A DNA stretch of 64,000 nt. Origin: JAPOXR01 sp965214695 (GTDB lineage: Bacteria > Pseudomonadota > Alphaproteobacteria > Rhodobacterales > Rhodobacteraceae). The first letter of the stretch is position 1, and each line of letters opens with the position of its first letter. Shown piece by piece: positions 9,223 to 18,081 of the stretch. The translations under genes were made by a program, and so were the position numbers. The stretch spans positions 1,550,001 to 1,614,000 of the forward strand of contig OZ243967.1 of the NCBI GenBank assembly GCA_965214695.1, written 5' to 3'. The notes under the pieces were generated by a model. That model saw only the letters and a program-made list of their open reading frames with translations, did not search any database and was not told the origin of the DNA.

Positions 9223-9705
9223 GCCTGACCGAGGCACCAAACCTTCGTCACAATGGAGAACATTTGCACAATTCGGGCGCCGACACGTGCGCACATGATA
9301 CAAATCGTGCTTGTTGTTCACTGATTGCTGGCTGTTGCTGGCCAAAGGGCGACCGAAGAGGCCCGCCGCCTTCCGTTCGCAACAAGATTGGCGGCTCCTT
9401 GTTTGCTTGGCCTCGCATCACACAATCTTGCGATGTGGAAATGACAGTAAATCCCAATCCTGCTGAGTTCGTGGCACAGGAAGCTGAAATGAGTTGGAAC
9501 CAGGCCCGCCATGCCGCGGAAATAGCCGGATGATCTCGAATGATTGCAGGCCGCGAAACTCGTTGTAGATTGGGCACTTGCGCAGCTTTTCGGGGCTTTC
9601 TGCTTCCAATTCCGGCCAGATCTCGGGTAGTTGCCCAGATTGTTCATTCTGGATGCCGAATTTGGCCCCGAAAAATGTTGCTCTAGCGCAACAATTTACG
9701 AGATT
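9223..9705. other. intergenic region after the integrase
   Basis: About 480 bases without a recognisable gene. The short open frames on both strands have no family features. Unlike the regions before porins 3, 4 and 5, the sequence ahead of porin 2 lacks the TTACC direct-repeat motif, so similarity to the other porin upstream regions starts only at about 9706. Confidence 0.4.
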
Positions 9706-9826
9706 GTTCCTTGAGGCGACTCCATAATGCCACCCCCATCCGCCATTGATTGTGCCATTCGCACGGTGGGCTCAGGAAGACCATCTCCTCCACCGAAGAG
9801 ACAACAATTCAAGTGACGAGGATACA
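9706..9826 (+). promoter_or_regulatory. shared porin leader, copy 2
   Basis: Nearly identical to the other four porin leaders from TTCCTTGAGGCGAC to the GAGGA ribosome binding site. With copy 1 it forms an inverted pair flanking the integrase gene. Similarity to the other copies ends abruptly at its left boundary, which marks the edge of the duplicated unit here. Confidence 0.7.
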
Positions 9827-11248
9827 ATGAAGAAACTGTTGATTGCATCGACTGCCCTTTCCCTGGCAGGCGGTGCGGCATTTGCCGAGATGGCGATTAC
9901 CGTAGGCGGCAGTGCCGAATTGGGGCTGGACTACGAATCTGAGCCCGGCGAGGGCATGTCGAAGCACAAGTTCGTGCACGATTTCGGGGTCACCTTTGGC
10001 GGCTCTGGCACCACCGATGGTGGCCTGACCTTCGGCGCGTCTGCAGGATTCGACAACAAGTCGGGTGGCGGATCCTTTGATGACGGGTCGGTGTATGTGT
10101 CGGGTTCGTTCGGCAAGTTGAGCATCGGCGACGTTGGTCGGGGCATTGATCTGGCCGGTGGCATCAACGATGTCGGCATGAACGACATCGGTGTCGATGA
10201 CATGGTCGAGGATCTTCGAGAAGGAACTGCAAAGCAGATCCGCTACGAGAACAACTTTGGCCAGATCTCAATCGCAATCTCGGCGGGGACATCGGAAGCG
10301 GTTGAGGCCAAGGATGCGGTCATTGTTCCGGGACGCACAATTCCTGAACACACCATTCCTGAAGTTTGGACTCTTGGAGTGAAAGAAGCCAACGAATGGT
10401 ATTTGATAGGCCATGATAATGCGCTGTACCTCTATGCCGATGAGGAACCATCACAAGAAGCTTACGATTCTGTGTATGTGGTCGCGAGGGACGCCGATAG
10501 TGTAACCATTAACACCGGTGCTCAACCGTCCGGCAATATATTTGGTTATGCGGACCTTCTCGATGGGGAAGGCGACCCGACCATGAATGATGATGGCCAG
10601 TATATCCCGACGGCAGACCCGACGGCTGAAGAGCCTGCCGCTGTGGAAGATGCAGCTCTGATAACGGCATACAACGCTTATCGGAAGCTCTATAATTTGG
10701 GCGACGATGGTAGAGTTGGTGGAGCAAACCCCGATGAAGGCGAAGACGGCGACAGGAACGCCGATGTCGGAAATCAGATTCTTGACAACGAAGAGGCAAG
10801 GAAAAAGCTCTCTGATGCCTACATCATTGATGAAATCGTGATCCCCGATTTTCTCGTATCCGAGGCAGTCGAAGGAAAAGACTCCGAAACCCAGTATGCA
10901 TTCGGAATGAGCTTTGAGGCTGGCGGGGTCACCATCGGTGTCGGTTATGACAGCGAAAAGACAGTCAGCATGGGTGCTAGCTTCTCGGCTGGAGAAGTCT
11001 CTTCCCGCCTGCTCTATGTCAAGACGGATGACGACACGACCGGCATCGGCGCAGACATGAAATACACCATGGGTGCATCGGCTATTACCCTAGCCTATGG
11101 TCGGCAGAAGCCGGAGATGGGCGAGGCAATGGATGCCGTGGGCATGGGAGTGACCCATGATCTCGGCGGCGGTGCCACCCTCAATGCCGGCTTCGGCAAG
11201 GTCAACGAAACCAACAAGGCCAGCATCGGGATCCAATTCGCATTCTGA
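9827..11248 (+). CDS. outer-membrane porin, paralogue 2
   Basis: Porin of the same family, 473 residues, with the same 20-residue signal peptide and a C-terminal Phe. It is the most divergent of the five in the barrel parts (for example ITVGGSAELGLDYES, YVSGSFGKLSIGD). The central insert, about residues 156-356, is acidic, rich in Asp and Glu, and carries the common motif YNLGDDGRVGGANP. The insert start WYLIGHDNALYLY resembles that of porin 3 (WTVIGSDNEVSVF). The start is fixed by the shared leader and signal peptide. It has no TTACC motif upstream, so it may be regulated differently from the others. Confidence 0.9.
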   Translation: MKKLLIASTALSLAGGAAFAEMAITVGGSAELGLDYESEPGEGMSKHKFVHDFGVTFGGSGTTDGGLTFGASAGFDNKSGGGSFDDGSVYVSGSFGKLSIGDVGRGIDLAGGINDVGMNDIGVDDMVEDLREGTAKQIRYENNFGQISIAISAGTSEAVEAKDAVIVPGRTIPEHTIPEVWTLGVKEANEWYLIGHDNALYLYADEEPSQEAYDSVYVVARDADSVTINTGAQPSGNIFGYADLLDGEGDPTMNDDGQYIPTADPTAEEPAAVEDAALITAYNAYRKLYNLGDDGRVGGANPDEGEDGDRNADVGNQILDNEEARKKLSDAYIIDEIVIPDFLVSEAVEGKDSETQYAFGMSFEAGGVTIGVGYDSEKTVSMGASFSAGEVSSRLLYVKTDDDTTGIGADMKYTMGASAITLAYGRQKPEMGEAMDAVGMGVTHDLGGGATLNAGFGKVNETNKASIGIQFAF

Positions 11249-11273
11249 GCATCTGCTGCATACGAAAATTCGG

Positions 11274-11300
11274 AAAAGGAGCGGCTTTGCCGCTCCTTTT
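11274..11300 (+). terminator. porin 2 terminator hairpin
   Basis: Stem AAAAGGAGCGGC with its complement around a short T-rich loop, followed by a T run. It is a slightly diverged version of the hairpin after the other porins. Confidence 0.85.
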
Positions 11301-11497
11301 TGATTCGGGGAATTGTCGGCAGCTCATTCCGGGTGATCTGGCGCAGGCCAAAACCTCGGCCTCGGGCCCGCTTGGTTCATCATGATGTGTCCTATTGAGT
11401 GCACATCTGGGCAATTGGATAGTCGTTGATTATTGGGTCACGTCAGCAGTAAGGACTTACTGGAACGAGTGGGAAAATCTCGAAAGCGCAAACGGCT

Positions 11498-12460
11498 ATG
11501 GGCGAACATGGATACGAAACCGGGCGGCTTGATTTGCCGTTTGTCGGGATCTGCACATTCGGGAAATATCCCTATGTGTCCGACTGGAACAATATCGAGG
11601 CCGATGTTGCCATACTGGGCGCTCCATTTGATTTCGGTTGCCAGTGGCGTTCCGGGGCTCGGTTCGGGCCGAGGGCATTGAGAGAGGCATCAACTCTTTT
11701 CGCATTCGGTCATGCTGGCGCATATGATCACGAGGATGACATCGTCTATCTTCCGCCGGACCTGACACAAATAGTTGACATTGGTGATGCCGACATCGTG
11801 CACACCGACACCATGTCCAGCCATGCTAATATTGAACTTGCTGTCCGCAATCTCCTTTCGCAGGGGGCACTGCCGGTGGTGATCGGCGGCGATCACTCGG
11901 TCAACATCCCGTGCATAAACGCATTTTCCGACTGCGAGCCCATGCATCTCGTCCAGATTGATGCCCATCTGGATTTTGTCGACGAGCGACATGGCGTCCG
12001 GTTTGGCCACGGCAATCCCATGCGCCGGGCCGCCGAGAAGGAATACATTACCGGCCTGACGCAGATCGGCATCCGGAACGTGTCGTCCACCTCGAAGGAG
12101 GGGTATGATGATGCACGGCGCATGGGCTCCGACATCCTGTCGGTCCGGCAATGTCGCCGACTGGGACCCGATGGCGTACTCGACCGAATTCCTGCGGGCA
12201 GAAACTACTATGTTACGATCGATATTGATGCCTTCGATCCCTCTATTGCGCCTGGAACCGGGACACCCAGCCATGGAGGCTTCCTCTATTATGAAATCCT
12301 GGAGATCCTTGACGGTCTGACGCGACGCGGCTCAATCAAGGGTATGGACCTTGTTGAAGTGGCACCGGATTATGATCGAAGCGGAACCACAGCCATCCTG
12401 GCCGCACAGTTGCTGATGAATTTGATCGGGCGGATCCTTCACTACCGGGGTGAGAATTGA
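11498..12460 (+). CDS. agmatinase/arginase-family ureohydrolase
   Basis: Manganese-dependent ureohydrolase, most like agmatinase (SpeB), which splits agmatine to putrescine and urea. All metal-binding motifs are present in order: GGDHSV, DAHLDF, the HGNPMRRA segment, DIDAFDPSIAPGTGTP and a late LVEVAP. The 320-residue length is typical. The N-terminus (DLPFVGICTFGKYPY, GAPFDFG) fits the agmatinase/guanidinobutyrase group. The exact substrate cannot be told from sequence. No clear ribosome binding site is seen; an in-frame ATG lies four codons downstream. It is convergent with the hydrolase gene to its right and not part of an obvious operon. Confidence 0.9.
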   Translation: MGEHGYETGRLDLPFVGICTFGKYPYVSDWNNIEADVAILGAPFDFGCQWRSGARFGPRALREASTLFAFGHAGAYDHEDDIVYLPPDLTQIVDIGDADIVHTDTMSSHANIELAVRNLLSQGALPVVIGGDHSVNIPCINAFSDCEPMHLVQIDAHLDFVDERHGVRFGHGNPMRRAAEKEYITGLTQIGIRNVSSTSKEGYDDARRMGSDILSVRQCRRLGPDGVLDRIPAGRNYYVTIDIDAFDPSIAPGTGTPSHGGFLYYEILEILDGLTRRGSIKGMDLVEVAPDYDRSGTTAILAAQLLMNLIGRILHYRGEN

Positions 12461-12776
12461 GGTATCGGACCGGTCGTTGCCCGACCCTGTTTGATTTTCC
12501 AGGTTCCATCCATGAGGTTCGGCAGCTGCAGGAGTTGCAGCCCTGCTGAACGGCACCACAAGTGACGCTTCAGAGCTAGTGCCCGCACGGTGTTGCCTGT
12601 AGATCGACGGCCGGCGGGGTCCAAGGAACACGTCAGCAAATCCCGGTTCCGGCCAATGACAATACGGACGCTTGGGTAGCCAACCAAGATACGGTCGGTG
12701 GACCAAACCGACACGCTGGCAATGAACCGGCAGGAGGCAATCTGCCATTTCGGAACAGTTGCAAACCGGCGGTCAA
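12461..12776. other. intergenic region between convergent genes
   Basis: About 315 bases between the agmatinase-like and hydrolase genes. A small dyad GTCGGT/ACCGAC near 12690-12710 could be part of a terminator. Short open frames are present but show nothing recognisable. Confidence 0.35.
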
Positions 12777-13688
12777 CTACGTCCGTTCAGGATGGTCAAA
12801 CTCCAGGAAGCCGGTGACTGCGTTCAGGAAGCCGTCGGGATTTTCTTCCATCATGAAATGTCCGCAATCGGTGACCGGCTCGCCGCTCAGGTCTCTGCAC
12901 CACGACTTCCAGATGCCCAGCGGATCGCCTGTCCTGGCCGGAAACCCAACTTCGCTCCAGACGAACCTGACCGGTGCTTCGATCCTGTTGCCAATGGCAA
13001 TGTCGTGCTCGTCAATTCGGCGGTCCGTGGTGGCCCCTGCTCGATAGTCGGCGCACATGGCGGCGACCCTATCTGGATCCTGCATCTGGGCAGTATAGGA
13101 CTTCAGCGCCGCTGGCGAGAAACATTCAAGCGTTCCTGACCTGGTCCAGCTGGCCAGTGTTTGCCTGACGAAGAATTCCGGATTTGCAGCAATCAGTTTT
13201 TCTGGCAGCGGATGTGGCTGGGCCAAAAACGTCCAGTGATAGCCATTGATTGCCAGCTCGGCATCCCATCTCCCCCAGAACTCGGCCGTCGGGACCACCT
13301 CGACAACTGCTAGCCGTTCGACCCGTGATGGATGATCAAGGGCCATCCGGTATGCCACCCTAGCACCGCGGTCGTGGCCGATGATCCTGGCTCTGTGAAT
13401 CCTGAGCCCGTCCATGAGGCCAACAATGTCCCGTGCCATGTTCCGTTTGGAATATGCGGTATGCCCGGTGTCATCCGGAGGCATGGAGGACTCGCCGTAG
13501 CCTCGGAGATCGGGAACAATGCACCGGAAGCTGCAGACAAGCTGCGGTGCAATCCCGGCCCAGCACATGTGGTTTTGCGGGAAGCCGTGCAGGAGTATGA
13601 GATCTGGCCCGCTGCCTCCGATATGGAATGATATCTCCACTCCATTGACAGTAACCCTACCGCGTTTGAACCCAGGAATGGTCGACAT
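12777..13688 (-). CDS. alpha/beta hydrolase, haloacetate dehalogenase-like
   Basis: Cytoplasmic alpha/beta-hydrolase of 303 residues resembling fluoroacetate/haloacetate dehalogenases and epoxide hydrolases. Visible features are LLHGFPQNHMCW (oxyanion region), PDLRGYGESS, the nucleophile Asp in IGHDRGARVAYRMALDHP with the two following Arg positions of haloacetate dehalogenases, and the catalytic His in DCGHFMMEENP. The combination DRGAR-x3-R is what separates this group from plain epoxide hydrolases, but substrate remains an inference. A GGAGGAG ribosome binding site precedes the ATG. It stands alone on the minus strand. Confidence 0.82.
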   Translation of the reverse strand: MSTIPGFKRGRVTVNGVEISFHIGGSGPDLILLHGFPQNHMCWAGIAPQLVCSFRCIVPDLRGYGESSMPPDDTGHTAYSKRNMARDIVGLMDGLRIHRARIIGHDRGARVAYRMALDHPSRVERLAVVEVVPTAEFWGRWDAELAINGYHWTFLAQPHPLPEKLIAANPEFFVRQTLASWTRSGTLECFSPAALKSYTAQMQDPDRVAAMCADYRAGATTDRRIDEHDIAIGNRIEAPVRFVWSEVGFPARTGDPLGIWKSWCRDLSGEPVTDCGHFMMEENPDGFLNAVTGFLEFDHPERT

Positions 13689-14029
13689 CCAGATATCTCC
13701 TCCGTGAGCGTTGAATTCGGGCCCGACGACACCCCCGAATTTCAGGTCGGGAATGGATCCTCACCCGTGGACTGCATGGCACTGCAACTGCGTGGGCCGT
13801 TGTCGCCGCAAATGCCGGTGACGCAGGTAGCGCCTGCATCCCGACCCGTTCATCTCGCCTGCCGGATGATGGCATCGGCAGGCAGGCTCTTCAATGGAAT
13901 ACTCGCTGGATATCCGATGCGGGTTGTTCAGCGATTGTTGTCGTGCTGTCGCTGCGAGCATTGAGCGCTGCGGCTCTACAGGGGGCAGAGTCTTGACCTG
14001 CCTGGCGACGATGTGACCGGTCGAAATGA
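13689..14029. other. intergenic region upstream of the hydrolase gene
   Basis: About 340 bases with no gene, repeat or RNA recognised. It should contain the promoter of the hydrolase gene and the 3' end of the truB transcript. Confidence 0.35.
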
Positions 14030-14959
14030 TCAACATTGCTGACCGCAGGTCTCGACAAAAACGCGTCGGGGCTGAAATTTTCCGTCGTTTACCTCACCCA
14101 TGGCGACTGCCTTGTCCTGGCAGGCAACCCACATTCTTTTGCTTGGGTCCTCACTGCCTGTCGGCATCGTTGCTGCAATCCTGCCGCCATTGCGGATGAC
14201 TGCCGCCTCGGATGGGATGCAATCGATCCTCGGGAGCATTCCGAGCCCGAATTCCAGTGGGTGCAGTCGTCGAAGGCGTGCTTCATACTGCATCAATTTG
14301 AGGTCTTCTAGGCTCAGACTTTCACTGGCGATGAATGGGCCAGTTGAGGTCCGCCTCAACCAGGCGACATGCGCCTTGCAGCCGAGTGCCTCACCAAGGT
14401 CGCGGGCGATTGACCGGACATATCCGCCCTTTCCGCATTCCATCTCGAATTCGGCCAGGTGCCGGTCGGTCCTTGCGACAAGTTCCAGCCGATGAACTGC
14501 AAGCGGGCGTTCGGCCAATGGCGGCAATTCGCCGGCAGCAGCCAGGGAACTGGCTCGCTTGCCGGCAATCTTGACCGCCGAGTAGTTTGGCGGTCGCTGC
14601 ATGATCCGGCCGCGAAATCCGTCCAGAGTTGCTTCAATCTCCTCGGTTTCGGGCCGAAAGTCCGTCTCGGCAACAATCTCCCCCGTCGCATCATCGGTGG
14701 TTGTCGCCTGCCCAAACCTCACCATGAAACGGTAGGTCTTGGACGCACACATGACGGCCGGTATCGCCTTGGTTGCCTCTCCGAGTGCCACCGCCAGAAC
14801 GCCTGTTGCCGGTCGGTCAAGCGTACCGGCATGTCCGGCCTTCCGGGCCTGGAGCAGTCTCCTGACTGCGACCACGACATCGGCCGATCCAACTCCCGGA
14901 TCCTTGTCTATGCCCAGCCAGCCATCGACCGGCAGGCCATTTGGCCTTCGTCTGGCCAT
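14030..14959 (-). CDS. truB: tRNA pseudouridine(55) synthase TruB
   Basis: Converts uridine 55 in the T-loop of tRNA to pseudouridine. The catalytic motif AGHAGTLDRPATGVLAVALGE contains the essential Asp. The motifs RFGQATTTDDATGE and PPNYSAVKIAGKRA are also present. The 309 residues are standard length, with a C-terminal extension after the catalytic core. The start codon directly follows the rbfA stop, so the two genes form an operon, a pairing common in bacteria. The N-terminus RRRPNGLPVDGWLGIDKDPG is typical of the alphaproteobacterial form. Confidence 0.95.
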   Translation of the reverse strand: MARRRPNGLPVDGWLGIDKDPGVGSADVVVAVRRLLQARKAGHAGTLDRPATGVLAVALGEATKAIPAVMCASKTYRFMVRFGQATTTDDATGEIVAETDFRPETEEIEATLDGFRGRIMQRPPNYSAVKIAGKRASSLAAAGELPPLAERPLAVHRLELVARTDRHLAEFEMECGKGGYVRSIARDLGEALGCKAHVAWLRRTSTGPFIASESLSLEDLKLMQYEARLRRLHPLEFGLGMLPRIDCIPSEAAVIRNGGRIAATMPTGSEDPSKRMWVACQDKAVAMGEVNDGKFQPRRVFVETCGQQC

Positions 14960-15376
14960 TCAGGTTCCAACTGTTGTTGAGGTATCCTCGGCAAGGTCAC
15001 GCTTTATGTCCTTGCGGTCAAACAACCTGCGCATGTCGTCCATCTGGTCGAACAGGTTGTCGGCAGCAAATCTCAGTGCTGGTGACCTCTTGAGCGTGAC
15101 GGTGCGGTTGAGCATCTTTCGGATTACCGGACTCTGCGTGTTGAGTGCCTTGGTCATCTCTTCGGCACTGCCGCCTCCGAGCGGAAGCACGTAGACGGTA
15201 GCCCTTCGCAGGTCAGGCGACATCCGGACTTCGCCGACAATGACGGACACATCCTGGAAGTCAGGCTCATTCGGTATCCCCTGCGACAACAACTTGGCGA
15301 GTGAGCGCCTGACCAACTCGGCCACCCGGAATTGCCTTTGGGTCTGCCGACCTCCCATTTCCTCCTGTCTGGTCAT
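14960..15376 (-). CDS. rbfA: 30S ribosome-binding factor RbfA
   Basis: Small factor (138 residues from the chosen start) that helps mature the 5' end of 16S rRNA and the 30S subunit. Recognisable parts are RQFRVAELVRRSLAKLL, VGEVRMSPDLRRATVYVLPL and a C-terminal SPALRFAADNLFDQMDDM with the conserved SP-LRF core. The start at 15376 (MTRQEEMGGR) is chosen over the open frame to 15421 because the family begins shortly before RQFRVAEL. It is the first gene of the rbfA-truB pair and is divergent from the MaoC gene. Confidence 0.94.
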   Translation of the reverse strand: MTRQEEMGGRQTQRQFRVAELVRRSLAKLLSQGIPNEPDFQDVSVIVGEVRMSPDLRRATVYVLPLGGGSAEEMTKALNTQSPVIRKMLNRTVTLKRSPALRFAADNLFDQMDDMRRLFDRKDIKRDLAEDTSTTVGT

Positions 15377-15474
15377 TCTCGGCTCCACACGGAAGTTGCC
15401 TGTTCCGGCATAATGGTGCACGAAGAAAATTGCAAAGCTGCCATCCTGCCGGCAATTGACCGCTTGTCAGGGAG

Positions 15475-16011
15475 ATGAAGTTGAAGAATTTCCAGGGCCA
15501 GAACGACATCGCAGAGTCCGGACAACTCTCGGGTCGAACCTTGACTGCGGGGAGCTATTTCCTTGATGACCTCCAGGTCGGGGATCATTTTCAGACCGGC
15601 CGAACCGAAGTCACTGCAGCGCTCATCAGCGATTTTGCCGCTGTCTCCGGCGACAGCTATGAACTGCATCTTGATGACAGATTTGCCCAAGAAATCGGGT
15701 TCCCGGGCATCATTGCGCATGGAATCCTGGTCATGGCCCTCGCCGATGGCCTGAAATATCGTTCGGAGGTCACACTTGATGCCGTTGCCTCTCTTGGATG
15801 GGATATCGCATTCACCGCCCCGGTTTTTGTGGGCGACACGGTATCAGCTACCGTAACGGTCAAGGAAAAGAGGGTGACCGGAAAGCCAAACCGGGGCATT
15901 GCCACCCTCGAATTCGTCATCGTCAACCAGCATGGCAAGCCGGTCCAACGTGGAGACAACCTGCTCATGATGCGCCGGAGGCCAGGGAAGGATGGTGGTG
16001 AGCCACAGTAG
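15475..16011 (+). CDS. MaoC-family dehydratase
   Basis: Hot-dog-fold protein of 178 residues resembling (R)-specific enoyl-CoA hydratases. The hydratase pattern is seen as FAAVSGDSYELHLDDRFA followed by GFPGIIAHGILVMAL, containing the catalytic Asp and His. The rest (FTAPVFVGDTVSATVTVKEK) fits MaoC proteins that act on acyl-CoA intermediates. The precise substrate is unknown. It is transcribed divergently from rbfA-truB, with about 100 bases between the starts. Confidence 0.85.
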   Translation: MKLKNFQGQNDIAESGQLSGRTLTAGSYFLDDLQVGDHFQTGRTEVTAALISDFAAVSGDSYELHLDDRFAQEIGFPGIIAHGILVMALADGLKYRSEVTLDAVASLGWDIAFTAPVFVGDTVSATVTVKEKRVTGKPNRGIATLEFVIVNQHGKPVQRGDNLLMMRRRPGKDGGEPQ

Positions 16012-16385
16012 TGACGTCAGGTAGTCCGATTGCGACCGCAGAGAAGCTGGTTTGTCGAAACTCTGTTCAAGATCAGCGATCATTTTGTCTTGGCCCAACA
16101 AGAGCCGGATCATGTTCAATTTTGCCAATCGCACGGATGACGGACTTTGCCTCTGACGTTACCGTATCCGGGTGCCTCCAGCCGACATGACTGCGAACCG
16201 GACGGCGCCGGCCGAAGTCTTGGTCAAGCATAGGCCGCCTTCGGTTCATGGACTGGTATTGACGGCTTGCCATTCGACGGTCGGCGCTGGGGTGTGTAGA
16301 AGAGCGGTTGGGTCAGCAAATGGTCGGGCCAGCAGTGCGACAGACTGACATTTGCAGCAAAGGCGATCGGTTCGGGTAGACATAC
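16012..16385. other. intergenic region before the heparinase-like gene
   Basis: About 370 bases with no gene recognised and no strong hairpin or repeat. It probably holds the promoter of the heparinase-purH-lspA block. Confidence 0.35.
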
Positions 16386-18011
16386 ATGCAACTCGGAGAA
16401 CTTGCATCAATCCCCGTTGCCGCCTGGTCAGCCGGTTCGGAAGCCCGCGGGAGGGCATTGCTCGGCGGTCAGCTGATGCTCGGCGGCCGGGAGTATCCGA
16501 TCACCGAGGGCGATCTTTGGCTACTTGCAGATCAGGACAGCAGTCTGCGCACGCATCTTCACGGATTTGAATGGGTGGATGACTTGCTGGCCGTCGGCGG
16601 CATTCAGGCAATCCGGCTGGCCCAGAATTGGCTGTTCGACTGGATTGACCGGTATTCGAACGAGCAGGTGTTTCCACTGACCCAGCAAGTGGCCGGACGC
16701 AGGATTGTCCGGCTGTTGCGGCATCGTCATTTTGTGCTGACTATGCAGGACGAGGATCGCCGCAACGCGTTTACGAAGTCGGTCAAATCTCACGTTCGGT
16801 ATCTTCGGCGGCGGCGTCTTGTTCCGGTCCGAGGATTTGCGAGGGTCGAGACGCTTGCCGGATGCCTGATAGCCGAACTTGTCGCGGGTGAGGAAAGAGC
16901 GGAGATCAGCAAGATGCTGGACTCTCTGGTCGGTGAGTGCAGCTCTATGATTGGCACCGACGAAGGAATTGCCTCGAGGAACCCGGAGGAGCTCATTCAG
17001 CTGTTGTCCTGCCTCGTCCAGGTCGCAGCAATGCTGGATGCGGCCGGGATCAATCCAAGGCCCGAATTGGCCAAGCATATCGAACATTCGGCGGATATCC
17101 TGTCGAGCCTTGGGCACGTCAATGGTGACCTTCCCCGGTTTCATGGCGGTGGCAATGGTGCCGGCGGCTTCACCGACCGGCTGATCTCGGAACACAGGGG
17201 CCACGCCAACATGCCTTTCTGTCCTGCGATGGGGTATTGCCGCATGCGGGCCGGGAACACATCGGCGGTGCTGGACATTGCACCGCCTCCTTCCGGGCCA
17301 GCATCCGTCGGCGCCCATGCCAGCACCCTCGCATTCGAACTTGTCTCTGCACGGCATCCGATCATCGTCAGTCGTGGGCCGGGACGAGGATTCAGCCCGG
17401 ACACGCTATTGGCAGCGAGATCGACCGATGCCCACAGCACGGTCGTGGTCAATGACGCGCCTTCGTCGGTGTTTGCGGCACGAAACCAGTCTTCCGGGGA
17501 TGGACCATCATTGGCTTCGGTGCCCGCGGTTCGGGTTGACCAGTTGCCGGGCAATGACGGACTGACCATGATTGCCAGCCATAGTGGCTACTTTCACGCA
17601 TACGGACTGACCCATTTGCGCCGGGTCGACATGAGAAATGACGGCAAGAGGATCTGGGCCGAAGATACAGTCTGGGAGGGGGCTGGCTACAGGAAAGAGA
17701 GCAAAACAGGTTCGGGCGGAAACTCGAATCCACGCGGGCACCGATTGGCCGTCCGCTTTCACCTTCATCCGGATGTCAGCGTCTACCATCACCCGGGAAG
17801 TAGCCTTGCGGATGTCGAACTTCCGGATGGTGAGACCTGGCGGTTCCGGTTTGAAGGACCGGCAAGGCTGGAACTCGAGGAGAGCCAGTACCTTGACGAG
17901 GGTAGCCACCAGATCCGGCCAGCCAGCCAGATCGTGCTTCATTCCGATACCAGGGAAGGCGTAGCCCAGCTTCGCTGGGAAATTGGTCGCGTACAGGAAC
18001 GACAAGAATGA
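16386..18011 (+). CDS. heparinase II/III family protein
   Basis: 541-residue protein of the heparinase II/III-like group encoded next to purH in many alphaproteobacteria. The N-terminal half is helical ((alpha/alpha)-toroid type, with QNWLFDWIDRY), and the C-terminal half has the beta-rich heparinase II/III part with YCRMRAGNTSAVLDIAPPP, HASTLAFELVS and SHSGYFHAYGLTHLRRV. No signal peptide is obvious, so the true role is uncertain; polysaccharide lyase activity has not been established for this chromosomal group as far as I know. It is followed after about 70 bases by purH on the same strand. Confidence 0.85.
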   Translation: MQLGELASIPVAAWSAGSEARGRALLGGQLMLGGREYPITEGDLWLLADQDSSLRTHLHGFEWVDDLLAVGGIQAIRLAQNWLFDWIDRYSNEQVFPLTQQVAGRRIVRLLRHRHFVLTMQDEDRRNAFTKSVKSHVRYLRRRRLVPVRGFARVETLAGCLIAELVAGEERAEISKMLDSLVGECSSMIGTDEGIASRNPEELIQLLSCLVQVAAMLDAAGINPRPELAKHIEHSADILSSLGHVNGDLPRFHGGGNGAGGFTDRLISEHRGHANMPFCPAMGYCRMRAGNTSAVLDIAPPPSGPASVGAHASTLAFELVSARHPIIVSRGPGRGFSPDTLLAARSTDAHSTVVVNDAPSSVFAARNQSSGDGPSLASVPAVRVDQLPGNDGLTMIASHSGYFHAYGLTHLRRVDMRNDGKRIWAEDTVWEGAGYRKESKTGSGGNSNPRGHRLAVRFHLHPDVSVYHHPGSSLADVELPDGETWRFRFEGPARLELEESQYLDEGSHQIRPASQIVLHSDTREGVAQLRWEIGRVQERQE

Positions 18012-18081
18012 CCGATGCCACGGGTAATCCTGCTAAACAGCAAATTGTCGAACAGGTCCAGCTTCGCAGCAAGGCCGGAGC

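Noticed and set aside
12442..12748. open frames in the gap after the agmatinase-like gene
   Set aside because: They overlap the agmatinase end, lack ribosome binding sites and show no features.
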